Below the pieces are notes generated by a model. That model made no database searches and was not told the origin of the DNA. It saw nothing but the letters and a program-made list of their open reading frames with translations. Source: Tiliqua scincoides (taxonomy: Eukaryota > Chordata > Lepidosauria > Squamata > Scincidae). From it: a stretch of 64,000 nucleotides of DNA. The stretch covers positions 119,051,997-119,115,996 of the forward strand of contig NC_089824.1 of assembly GCF_035046505.1 (NCBI RefSeq), written 5' to 3'. Positions 54,390-64,000 of this stretch are shown here, piece by piece (within the stretch, counting starts at the first letter, position 1; each line of letters begins with the position of its first letter). A program made the translations under genes and the position numbers.

Positions 54390-54846
54390 CAGTGGTTCCC
54401 AAACACCTACAGGGGAGTTGGGAATCAGGTGAGTGTTTGTGTGGATGGGGAGGGAGATGGAGGCAGCAATGGTGCTGCAGCGATCTGTTACCCTGCACAT
54501 GCCCAATCTTGTCTGATCTTGGAAGCTAAGCAGGGTCAGGCTTGGTTAGTACTTGGATGGGAGACCGCCTGGGAATACCAGGTGCTGTAGGCTTATACCA
54601 TAGTCTTTTGAGACTGAAGGTTGCCAACTGATCACAGCTCCGTCGCTACCAATTGGCTTGTTTTTACACAGCCATGGAGGACATGAGAGGGGACTGTGAG
54701 CCTCTAGAAGCCTGCAAGAGGCCAGCTCTGCCACTCAGATTAAAAAAAAACAACAAGTCCCTTGGTAGTGATGGAGCTATGATCCATCGCTGCCAGCAGA
54801 GCAGGGTCACTCCCCATAAGGTGACCCACCACTTTGGAAACTGCTG
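54390..54846. mobile_element. hAT-type element, perfect TSD, with nested 5S SINE
   Basis: The left end CAGTGGTTCCCAAACACC and right end CCACTTTGGAAACTGCTG are inverted with mismatches. It is flanked by an exact 8-bp duplication, TTCTAAAG (54382-54389 and 54847-54854). Without the 5S SINE at 54488-54628 the element is about 316 bp. Confidence 0.95.
54488..54628 (+). mobile_element. 5S-rRNA-derived SINE, copy 4
   Basis: It starts TTACCCTGCACATGCCCAAT, follows 5S rRNA closely (GATCTTGGAAGCTAAGCAGG, TTAGTACTTGGATGGGAGAC, CGCCTGGGAATACCAGGTGC) and ends TTTTGAGACTGAAGGTTGCC then AAC. This is the best-preserved plus-strand copy. It lies inside a hAT element, so it is younger than that insertion. 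Confidence 0.96.
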
Positions 54847-54854
54847 TTCTAAAG

Positions 54855-57054
54855 TATATGTAGACTTGTCATTGATGAGCATACAATGAAGAAAAATGGA
54901 TAAAAATCCTGGAATTTCAATGTAATTCTTTTCATTTTAAAAAAAATTCTCTCTTTGTATAAGTGGATATCAAGATCACATTTGTTTAAATTGAGCTCAG
55001 CTGAGTACTACAATGCAGATGTGGGTATGTTTCTCACTTGAATTGATGGTGGGGAATCATGCAAGTGAACTGAATGGACAGAAAATGGTGGCAAAAGCAC
55101 ACTCTACAGGTGCAACCTCAAAATTAGTCATAGAAATTCAGAAGTTGGGGAGAGTGAAATGCGGGGCACAGTCAATTCAAGAAGACTTACAGAACAGAAT
55201 GGGGGAAATACGTGCATGCCAGATAACAGGACTGTGGAATTAAAACCAAACGAGAGGAATGTTGCAAAACTCAGCCACCAAACTGTAACATCTTTCGCCA
55301 ATCAAGAAGAATTCTGTTCAATCAAACATGAAGACAATTCTGTTCACACTTTACCCATGTTGAAAATGACAAAAAAGAATAAAAAACTCTCATGTGTTCC
55401 AGCTTAATATTATCTCAATAATTTGTAGAAGGTCGCATTACATTGTATGATACTAATCTGGTTCTTTTTAAATCTGGAAGCATGTTCCCTCCTATAAGTT
55501 AACTGTGCTGAATTAGTTCCTATTGTTCTCCATACCCCTGTGCATGCAAGCACTGCTGGCAGTATCAAGGCCTTCTGCAGCATTCTTGTAGAGAGTGGGG
55601 TCATTCTCTGCCCCCTTCCAGACTGGTAACTAGCACAAAGGAAAGGGAGAGATGTCCCATTCACTACTGGAATGTTATATCAGGGGCATTAGGACCTTAT
55701 CTCCACTCAATCTGCTGTCTGGATTAATTTTTCAGACATCCTGAGGCCATCTGAGCAAAGACATCCAGTTCCTCTGGATCAGATGTGGATGGTTCTGTTC
55801 TTTACTAAAGATAGCATAGTTGTATGGAGCATCTGCTACTGATGAGCTACAACAGAAAGCATACTCTCCAATATTGCACAGAATAAAACGGTGATGTTGT
55901 TGAGTTTAACACTCCTATAATGTGCGATTGCACTTGATAGTACAAAAGGAACTTTTTGAGCTGTGCACATGAAATAGCAGACTGTGCGCTGGGTAGTGCC
56001 GTGCCTGATCTTGTGCATCCTTAGAGGGAAGCCCAGCTGGGTATTCTCGCTAATGATACAGCACAGGATTACAACTCTGGGGTTCGTGTGTGTGCGCTTA
56101 TGTATCCAGGAAGGCATGCAGCCGTGCCCCACTCAGAGATGTAACTTCCGCAGCTCCATGAAAGGAGGCTGAAAACTCGATGCTGAAGAACAGCAATCCT
56201 TGTTCCCACTATCACCATTTTTAAAAGCCCAAAAGACAACACCATAAGGGACAGTGATTTCCTAGGGAAAAGTACCAGAAAATAGGACAGCTGGAATGGA
56301 CAGAAAGAGCATTCACATCACTCGAATTCACATTGGCTACTTCTCTCCTTTTAAAAAGCATCTCAAATCCTTTGAACTGTTTTACTTCATGACCTACTCT
56401 GTTTTATAGGGCACCTCAGTTTCTTCTTACTTTGATCCCATCTACTTTGTCTGATTTCTCTCTTAACTTCTCTTTGACCTTCTGTTCCCCCCTTTTCCTT
56501 CTGGACTCTCCCTGTTCTTTTATGGTTTTTATTCAGTTATAAGCCTGTGATCAGGGCCCTTGTCTTTTAATCAGGTGTACAGCGTCTAGCTGCTGAGCTG
56601 GCCACCTAAATTCATCCTCATTTTTCAGACCTTTTTCTGTGCACTACATTACTTCTCTTCACTTTGGGATTATGGAAAAAGAAGAATACTATCTGCAAAA
56701 TTGGAGCTCAGTTTTCAAAGTGACTGGACTGACTTGCATCAGCTTTAACTGCACTGATCAATAGGGGTGTGATTTTTATATTTTGTTTTTTTGCAGAATT
56801 CACCTTTTTCTTTTTTTACAAAAATGAGAAGTACAGAAAGCAGTGTTATGTGTTTTTACTTTGTAATCACCAGAAAATCACACCTGTACTGATGGATTGT
56901 ATGAGTAGGAGGGCATGGGAAGCAAGGGCAAACATGGATGGTCCCACTACTCATCAAATAACCGATTGGCACTGCCGAAACTGACCATGCCATCCATTTG
57001 TTAGGATAATAATTCTTAACTTGTGTAGAGGGACACCAGTGTGCTACAAGTGGG
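54855..57054. other. no gene recognised; one protein-like frame 55159-55407
   Basis: The frame at 55159-55407 (82 codons, with VELKPNERNVAKLSHQTVTS and KMTKKNKKLSC) has a plausible amino-acid mix but no recognised domain, splice sites or relatives known to me. The remaining sequence looks unique. Confidence 0.2.
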
Positions 57055-57321
57055 AGTGAAGCAATGTCTGGACACCTTTAAAAGGGGATTGGACAAGTTT
57101 CTGGAGGAAAAATCCATTACGGGTTACAAGCCATGATGTGTATGTGCAACCTCCTGATTTTAGAAATGGGCTATGTCAGATGCAAGGGAGGGCACCAGGA
57201 TGCAGGTCTCTTGTTATCTGGTGTGCTCCCTGGGGCATTTGGTGGGCTGCTGTGAGATACAGGAAGCTGGACTAGATGGGCCTATGGCCTGACCCAGTGG
57301 GGCTGTTCTCATGTTCTTATG
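57055..57321 (+). mobile_element. CR1 LINE 3' end
   Basis: It reads GGACACCTTTAAAAGGGGAT, GGACAAGTTTCTGGAGGAAA, TACAGGAAGCTGGACTAGAT and ends GTTCTCATGTTCTTATG. The 8-bp repeat end is the CR1 hallmark. The 5' part is absent. Confidence 0.92.
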
Positions 57322-58670
57322 CCTGCTTGAAAATCAAACCACCATGTTGGGTACTGCCATCTCTTGCCTGTAAGAGATTTAAAACCAGAAAGGACAACAG
57401 TCGTTAAGTATCAAAGGTTGGAAAACCCTGTTAGGTGATGCCCATGGTCCCAATATGGAAAGGATCACAATATGTACAATTCCAGGTGCTGGATGCACAT
57501 GGCGAGAGGAGGAGGAAGATTACTGCATAGACTTTTTTATGCCACTGGTACTGCATCCAAAAAGATGGTGATGTGTATGTAGAAATAGGCCTCAACATGA
57601 TGCTGGTTAATGCAAATTTGAAGCAAAATCACGTGTCATCTTCCTGTTCTGATGCTTGAATTAGCTGTAGTCACAAGATACTTTAAGAAAAGCTTGATTT
57701 CAGAGTTTTTCTTTTACTCTTTACAGAATGACATAATATACGCAATGTGTCAGAATTCTTTTTACCCTGCAAACTTCAAAACAACACGAGGTATAATATC
57801 ACAGGGAGAGGTTTTCTATTCTTGTGGTTTGCTTTGTTGTAGCAGTTTCTTTTCTTTAAAAAGTATATGAATGACTAGGCCTCTCTTTTCTGGTGATCTT
57901 GAGATAATTCTTTTCTAAGTGACTTTGACATGTGGTATTATGGATGCTCACATAATAAATTCTTAATCTGATTAAGGAAGTATCAAAGAGTTCTAGAATA
58001 CTATACACGACTAATTAATACACTGCTGGGAAATTAATTAAAAAGTGGTGAGCTCCAATGAGGGATAACACTCATCCTTCACACATTAGCTGTTATATAA
58101 ATTAATAGGGGGGGGGAAGTGTATGCTGAAAAAAATATATAGAAGTGACTTGTTTCTGTGTGATCCTTGAAGGAAAACAAAACGAGCAAAAGAGCGTATT
58201 TCAGTCTGGTAGAAAGACCACAACTCTATCTGTTAGTTAGGCCAAACTATATATTATATGAAAAGCGTCATTAAAGGTGATGTGTCTGGGTTTTGGTTCT
58301 AAATATGATTTGTGGGGGAGGCTGATCCAGATTGGGACCCAAGTGTGGGGAATGGGAGCTTTTATCTTTTGCTACTGCCATTGTCTTGATCTGAATTAAT
58401 GCTTCCTCACAACATGGATGCTATTTGACCTGGAGGGAACATTTCCTATTGACACAAGTAGGAACTTTCCTCACAGGGCAAATAGTAAACATGGTTGTCC
58501 TCCCCATGCCCATCAGACTGAGACTATGACAAGGCAAATGGCTTAAAAAAAATCACTTCCCCATCCTGTAGTTCCAAACCGGATCATCTCCTTTTGTGAC
58601 ATCTATTTTGAAACAAAACAAGTGCATCAGCAATAATGATGTGCTGACTAATTCATATGGAATTATTCCA
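57322..58670. other. no gene recognised
   Basis: A+T-rich, unique-looking sequence; a G-run near 58110. No supported frame. Confidence 0.4.
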
Positions 58671-58827
58671 TGTGCCAGATGCAAGGGAGGGCACCAGGAT
58701 GAGGTCTCTTGTTATCTGGTGTGCTCTCTGGGGCATTTGGTGGGCCGCTGTGAGATACAGGAAGCTGGACTAGATGGGCCTATGGCCTGATCCAGTGGGG
58801 CTGTTCTTATGTTCTTATGCTCTTATG
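58671..58827 (+). mobile_element. CR1 LINE 3' tip with three 8-bp tail units
   Basis: AGGGAGGGCACCAGGATGAG, GAGATACAGGAAGCTGGACT and AGATGGGCCTATGGCCTGAT lead into TTCTTATG TTCTTATG CTCTTATG. It closely matches the copy at 57055. Confidence 0.93.
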
Positions 58828-59916
58828 ATTTTGAGGGTGTACTAAAGAGGTATTCACACTTACCTTTTCCAGGACTCGTGGTTTACTTCAGCAGCAAGTT
58901 CAGCAACAAACTGTTTCTGTGCTGTTTGTTTTGGGGAATATGTCATCAATGGGAAATATATCATCACCATTGTTATCGTGGTACATTTTAAAGTTCAGGC
59001 GCTCATCATGACACACACACCTCTGATAGCCAGCCCCATTAAGACTCAAACAAAAAACAAATTTCTTCAGAGTGTTTTCTACTCCTCCGACTTATTTCTC
59101 CTTTATTCTTCATTTAAAATCTAGTTCATTTTATCCCAAATTCTTGGAATGAATTACAGTAGTGTTAAAAGAAATATATTAAAAAATAATCCCAAAGAAA
59201 TATGAAAAAAGTTTATTACAGTGCCAAACTAAATGTGCTTAAGTTGCACTGTGTTTAGTAGAACTTCCAGGTAAAGTTGCATAAGATTGTACCCTTAATA
59301 TAACATGAGCTGCATACTTCGCTTGGGCATCCTTTAGAAAAGATGATGGCCCAGGCATTCTCTAGGCAAAGTTCTCAGTTTTGCCTCTTGCTGAACCTGA
59401 TGCTACTCATTTCAATTTCAAAAAGTTTCAGCAGCAGCACCTGAGTGGTCCTGCTGGCCATGTCATGACTCCTGTTATAGGAGAATTCCAGAGGTCTGAC
59501 CTTGGCTACATCCGATAATCATGGCTCCTCTCTGCTTTCTCCCCAGATTGAAAAGAAAACTGATGTCTATCTCGTATTTCTTTTCACTGAGTAAGAGAGC
59601 ATTGATGCTGGTGCACTTCAAAACGACACTCTGTACAACGATTTTGTGCTCACAGAGACAGAAATAGTTAGGTACAATTATACACTGCTTCTTTCTTTTC
59701 ATTGAAATAGATCCTCTTGCATAAAACACGGCATGACACCTGCTATAGAAGCTACTTATTATATCACTTATTGAACTCCTGTGCAGGCATTTGCTACCTA
59801 TTGCTTCAATGAGTCTAGTCTGGAATTTTCTTCCATTTATGTATGATTCGTTTAGATGAGATTCCTGCTTGAAAGTATGGGAAGTTTGTGTTTCACCAGG
59901 CCTAGGTGATTTAGAT
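58828..59916. other. no gene recognised
   Basis: Unique-looking, A+T-rich. A degenerate palindromic module may lie near 59225-59300. The minus-strand frame 59475-59729 has no recognised domain. Confidence 0.35.
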
Positions 59917-60369
59917 CAGGGGTGTCCAAAGTTTTTGGCAGGAGGGCCACATCATCTCTCTGACAGTGTGTTGGGGGCCAAGGAAAAAAAGAATTAATTC
60001 ACATTTAAAATTTGAATAAATTTACATAAGTTTACATAAATGAATATATTAAAGATGAACTTATATGAATGAATGAAGGTCTTGCAATAGCTCAAGGCCT
60101 TGCACAAAGCAAGGCTGGCCTTTCCTTTGCTGCTGCTACTGCCTCACAGATGTGAAACAAGAATCAGTGGAAGCAGCCCTCATCCCACAGCTCACGTGAG
60201 AGATCAAAGAGTCACACTCACGCTGAGAGCAGTTGTGTCGGGCCAGTGAGGGCTCCAACAAATCTCCAGAGGGCCAGAGTCTCATTGGAGACTGTGGGCT
60301 CCCTGAGGGCCGCATTGAGAGGCCTCGAGGGCCGCAAGTGGCCCCAGGGCAGGGGTTTGGGCACCCCTG
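59917..60369. mobile_element. hAT-type element, 453 bp
   Basis: The left end CAGGGGTGTCCAAAGTTT and right end GGTTTGGGCACCCCTG are inverted with mismatches. The flanks ATTTAGAT and ATTTAGAC match at 7 of 8 positions. Repeated GGGCC phrases (AGGGCCACATC, GAGGGCCGCAAG) are typical of this group, as in the element at 50024. Confidence 0.93.
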
Positions 60370-60506
60370 ATTTAGACCCAGTCAATGCATACAGCAGAAT
60401 GAGGTGGCAGAATCCTGGTAGTGGCTTAATGGATGAAACCACTGCAGATAGAGGTCGCCATTTAACTTTGTAATGCTGCCAATGTGAAAAGTTCCCTGCA
60501 AGAAAA

Positions 60507-60514
60507 CACACACG

Positions 60515-60561
<47 letters not shown>
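60507..60561. repeat. (CA)n microsatellite with CG interruptions
   Basis: About 27 CA-type units, with two CG interruptions near its start. Confidence 0.95.
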
Positions 60562-60563
<2 letters not shown>

Positions 60564-60912
60564 CTTAAGGTTCCAGCCCAACTCAACCCCTCTTGTGCTA
60601 CCTGAAGTGAAAAATAAGACATGTATCATGCCAGACTTCAATCTCGTCCTGCTGCTTTTTGTTTAGATCTGGCCCTGCGATATATAGGTGCTGATACAAC
60701 CCCAGGGAAAAAATAAATAATCAGAACAAAATTCCCTGGCCAATCACTTCTGGTTTCTTCCTCTGTCTCCCAGAGGCCTTTATTCTAAAGTGAAGGTTGG
60801 CAAAACAATAGCTTGGTGTAGCTGCTAACTGTTAACAAACAGCTGTGCCTAAACTTCATGTTGGGGCTAGAGACAATTTTTTTCCTTCCCTTTAGTGGAA
60901 AGGATCTGCTCT

Positions 60913-60935
60913 GTTGTTGCTGCTGCTGCTGCTGT
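60913..60935. repeat. (TGC)n trinucleotide tract
   Basis: TGTTGTTGC then five TGC units. It encodes glutamine on the minus strand in a chance frame. Confidence 0.85.
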
Positions 60936-61411
60936 CTCAACACTGATGGAATTTTTTTGTAGATTTCTTTTTTCTCCAGCAAAAAGCTACTAATGAAAGA
61001 AAACCCTTTTAAAAAACTCATGGGCTCACAGAGGTTCACAGCAATTAAGCCACAATAATTAAAAACACAATAAAAAGAGAAGCGCAGGGAAAGGATTTTA
61101 GACCCCCACATTGAACTGCTACATCAAACAGTGTATAAGAGTACATTTTAAAGCACAGTGTATGGCTTGCAGGCAAAAGATAAAGCCAATTGTTCAGGGG
61201 GAGAAGAACTATACATGTGTGTTTCCATAATTGTTGTTCATTGGACAGGGCAACATTGCAGGATACGCAGTAAAAAGATGCTCTCGCTAATTGCTATCCA
61301 CAGGTACTTCACCATTGGGGCTGCAAGCTAGCATAGCAATGGGGACAGAGATCAACGAACTGCACAGTGAAATGATCCATGCTGAAAGCAAAGGGAGCTG
61401 TTTGTCTAAGG

Positions 61412-61896
61412 CAGTGGTTCCCAAACTTTAGGAGCCCGCAGACCACTGAGGCAAACATTGGAATTGTCGTGGACCACATGCAACTCCCTCCATCCCCACC
61501 ACACAAAAAAATACAATTCAATTTGATAGCCCATCAGGGAACGCTTGGTGAAACAATGGAAATGCTAGCTGCGGGGGGAGGGGGGAGTCCATTCTCCACC
61601 TTCTCTGGTGGTCAAAGAGGAAGCATCTCGCTGAGTGAGCACTACTCCACAGACTACCAGAAAGCATGGAGAATGGACCCTCCCACAGCAGGCACTTCAG
61701 CAAGCACTGGCCAACCAGAGAGGGTGGATAATGAACTACCTACAGCCACAGCCGACATTTCAGTGGTCCGTAGGGGAATGCTCACTTGGAGACACACTGG
61801 AAGTGATCAAAGGTGATCACTTTTTTTCCTGAGACCTCGTGGACCACTTCTCAGGGTCTCACGGACCACTTGTGGTCCCCAGACCACAGCCCACTG
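61412..61896. mobile_element. hAT-type element, perfect 8-bp TSD
   Basis: The left end CAGTGGTTCCCAAACTTTAG; the right end AGACCACAGCCCACTG is inverted only at the tip (CAGTGG). It is flanked by an exact 8-bp duplication, GTCTAAGG (61404-61411 and 61897-61904). GCAGACCACTGAGG on the left echoes the GGACCACTT repeats on the right. Non-coding, 485 bp. Confidence 0.93.
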
Positions 61897-62667
61897 GTCT
61901 AAGGCCACCAAGTGAGTTCCAACCAGAGAAGAATCCAACTCATGGAAAAGCTCTGATTCATAGTTCAGGCTTTTAATCACTACTATGGTACCCCCCACTT
62001 ATCTCTATCACAGGTTGTTATGAGGTATTCAAGGTAACCACACCAAATACTTATAAAATACACTGAGGTTTAATTTTTTTTTCCTCACCAGAGATCTTTG
62101 ACTCTTGCATTGGAGCTTTCCCCCCACAAACCCAATGGGACCAGTGGTGACCCATAATAGCTGGAAACATTGCCTAGAACTTCAAATGCATAGAGGTTCA
62201 AACTAAGGTGAGAAATACTTTGTCCCTTGCCCTGTTCCTCCACTGATTCTCTTGTCCACATACCCCTTTGCCTGAAACAACCACAATGGCAGTAGATTCA
62301 TTCTGTGTCTTTTTGTGTTTAAAAGTGCAGGCATCATTTATGGATAAGGGTCTGGCAACCTTAATTCATAATGAAGATAATGGCAGCAATGTCTTCTTTG
62401 TGAAGTATGGAGCCACTGCTTATTCTGCTGTTAAGTACATGCTTAGAAAGTCTTGTAATCTCCGTGCCAAAGGATGTGTTATTACATAGCCATATGTGTT
62501 GTTTTTTTCTTTTTTAATTTTTAAATTATTTTTTTTTCTTTTTTGGCTAAATATAAAGCAGAAAGGCCATGAAATGAAGTAAAACCACAGAAGAGATAGG
62601 GTGCTTATTTGATTCGGATTTTGCTCTTGCAGTGGTTCCAATCCCTATTGTGACTTCCCAACATTGA
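61897..62667. other. no gene recognised
   Basis: Unique-looking sequence. The frame around 62268-62489 has no recognised domain. Confidence 0.35.
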
Positions 62668-62892
62668 GAAAAGAGCCAGGATGGTGTAGTGGTTTGGAAA
62701 TTGGACTTAGATAAAGAAGATCCTGGTTTAAATCCCCATGAAGCTTCCTGGGTGACTTCGGGTCAATTACTTTCAGCCTCATCTACCTCACAAGATTGTT
62801 GTGAAGACAAAAGGGGAGGAACTAGGGGGTTCCTCCTCCTGAGCCCCTAGGAGAAAAGGAGGTATAAAAATGTGAAAAATAAATAAAATATT
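62668..62892 (+). mobile_element. tRNA-derived SINE (Sauria type), nearly full length
   Basis: The head GAGCCAGGATGGTGTAGTGG holds the Pol III A box and CCTGGTTTAAATCCCCATGA the B box. The body TTTCAGCCTCATCTACCTCA and AGATTGTTGTGAAGACAAAA is followed by a 3' part ending GGTATAAAAATGTGAAAAAT and an AATAAATAAAAT tail. Structure and phrases match squamate tRNA-derived SINEs. No clear target duplication was seen. Confidence 0.88.
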
Positions 62893-64000
62893 TCAATTGG
62901 AAAGGAAGGTTCCTGTGGTTTGAGCAACAGCTGTGTCTGAATTGTGGTTCTGTGTAGCCTGAAGCAAGGCCTCCAGGCAGGGAGTGAGTCCCTTGGCAAG
63001 CTGCAGCAATTTCCCTTGTTCACCTGCAGTTACAGAGCTAGTCTCTTCCAGACCAATCCATTATAATCCTTCTTCACCACCACAGCATCTCTTCAAAGGG
63101 GTTTGCAGTACTCTTCTTAACAGCCTGGATTCCAGCAACTGTTGTGACAGTCAAGAAAGTCCCCACTGGAGATTTGGGGCTGATCTTGATCCTCTCTTAA
63201 AACTATTTAAAAGAAACTAAAAATAAACCCATACACACTTGAACAAAGGGGGGGAAAAAGATAGAGGCACTAAGTGTGTCATCAGTTTGACTGCATAGGA
63301 GATGAAGAAACATAAAGGGGGTTTTGTGGGTCAAGGGTGAGACTCACCACGGACTAAGGTTACCAATCTATAGTTTGCAGACTCCATGAGTGTGAAGGGA
63401 ACCATGCCGGATAACACTTTATCTAGGCAGAGAAATATTCCCTTAAGCAGTAGCATTTGGCTGGAGGAATTATTTCTTTGATACATGTCCCACAAAAGGA
63501 AGACTTATTTTATAAGGATATTGTCTGGTGACTGGCATTAGAACTGAACAGAGCAAGGAGTTTACCAAAAGTGGATGCCGAAAGGCCTTAGTTGCTGATT
63601 TCATTGGGAAACTTTCTTCTATAGTCCAAAGGTGTGTGATTGACTTTGGCTCCAAGAGCAAGGCCCTTTCTTTGGCACAGTTCACAAAGCCCTTCAGTGC
63701 AAAGGGAGAAAGAGAATTTATGTGCCAAGGGGTAAGTTCAGCGTTGACAAAGCGACAACATGCTGGCAGTAATTTGGGAGTTTATAATTTCTTGTAACCT
63801 AATGTTATTCAATTGATTTGTGACCAGCATGTTTGATTATTGTGGCTTCCAAAGCCTCCTTTGGAAAGCAAATGAAGCCTTGCTGGTTTCCTGTGTTGTT
63901 AATTAATAATCAGGTAAACTTTCATCCATATGGCATAATAGAGTTTGACAAGGAAAAGAATAGACTTCAGAAGGAAATATTGATTTAATGAAGTGGACGT
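62893..64000. other. no gene confirmed
   Basis: Unique-looking sequence to the window end. One exon-like stretch is listed at 63532. Confidence 0.35.
63532..63732 (+). CDS. weak internal-exon-like stretch
   Basis: An open frame (TGIRTEQSKEFTKSGCRKAL, then FGSKSKALSLAQFTKPFSAK) ends at CAAGGG|GTAAGT, a strong splice-donor match. The upstream acceptor candidate (ACTGGCATTAG) has a poor pyrimidine tract. The family is not recognised and chance is likely. Confidence 0.12.

Larger units (their letters stand above)
60370..61411. other. no gene recognised; microsatellites only
   Basis: Outside the (CA)n and (TGC)n tracts the sequence looks unique, with no supported frame. Confidence 0.4.

Noticed and set aside
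60218-60622. 134-codon minus-strand frame with a poly-Val/Cys run
   Set aside because: The run is the (CA)n microsatellite and the rest is the hAT element.

Overview
The window looks like nuclear DNA of a sauropsid, most likely a squamate reptile. The evidence is the repeat content: CR1 LINE 3' ends closing in 8-bp TTCTTATG units, an L2 LINE reverse-transcriptase fragment, tRNA-derived SINEs of the Sauria type, a 5S-rRNA-derived SINE, and many short hAT-type elements. The genus cannot be told from this. I find no host protein-coding gene, rRNA gene, functional tRNA gene, CRISPR array or bacterial feature that I can support. Most open reading frames are chance frames in repeats. Three short stretches have weak exon-like features and are listed with low confidence.

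Layout. 0-5 kb: a CpG-rich segment, a tandemly amplified ~94-bp palindromic module, an 81-bp TTAA-flanked palindrome and a pyrimidine-rich minisatellite. 5-16 kb: a short copy of a DIRS/Ngaro-like fossil (7.1-7.9 kb), then a run of hAT foldback elements, several with 8-bp target duplications. 17.6-19.7 kb: nested retroelements (CR1 inside L2, and a MITE inside a tRNA-type SINE). 20-27.5 kb: 5S SINEs, back-to-back CCAATCCTA-family MITEs and AT-rich possible regulatory sequence. 30.2-34.9 kb: a long relative of the 7.1-kb fossil, carrying a tandem array of the ~90-bp module, a ~65-bp minisatellite and the end of an SGNH-hydrolase frame. 38.4-39.7 kb: a TA-flanked pogo/Tc1-type element with a CR1 insert. 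40.2-40.9 and 48.9-49.3 kb: two closely similar LINE 3' ends. 47-62 kb: more hAT elements, CR1 tails, a 5S SINE nested in a hAT element and one full tRNA-type SINE. The rest is sequence without recognisable repeats, possibly gene-desert regulatory DNA.

How the parts relate. The 5S SINE copies end in the same ~30 bases as the two LINE 3' ends, so the LINE is the probable source of the SINE's reverse transcriptase. In the LINE the ORF stop codon lies at the start of this shared tail. Twelve hAT-type insertions have 8-bp flanking duplications (five perfect, five 7/8, two 6/8), and several insertions into other elements give a relative time order.
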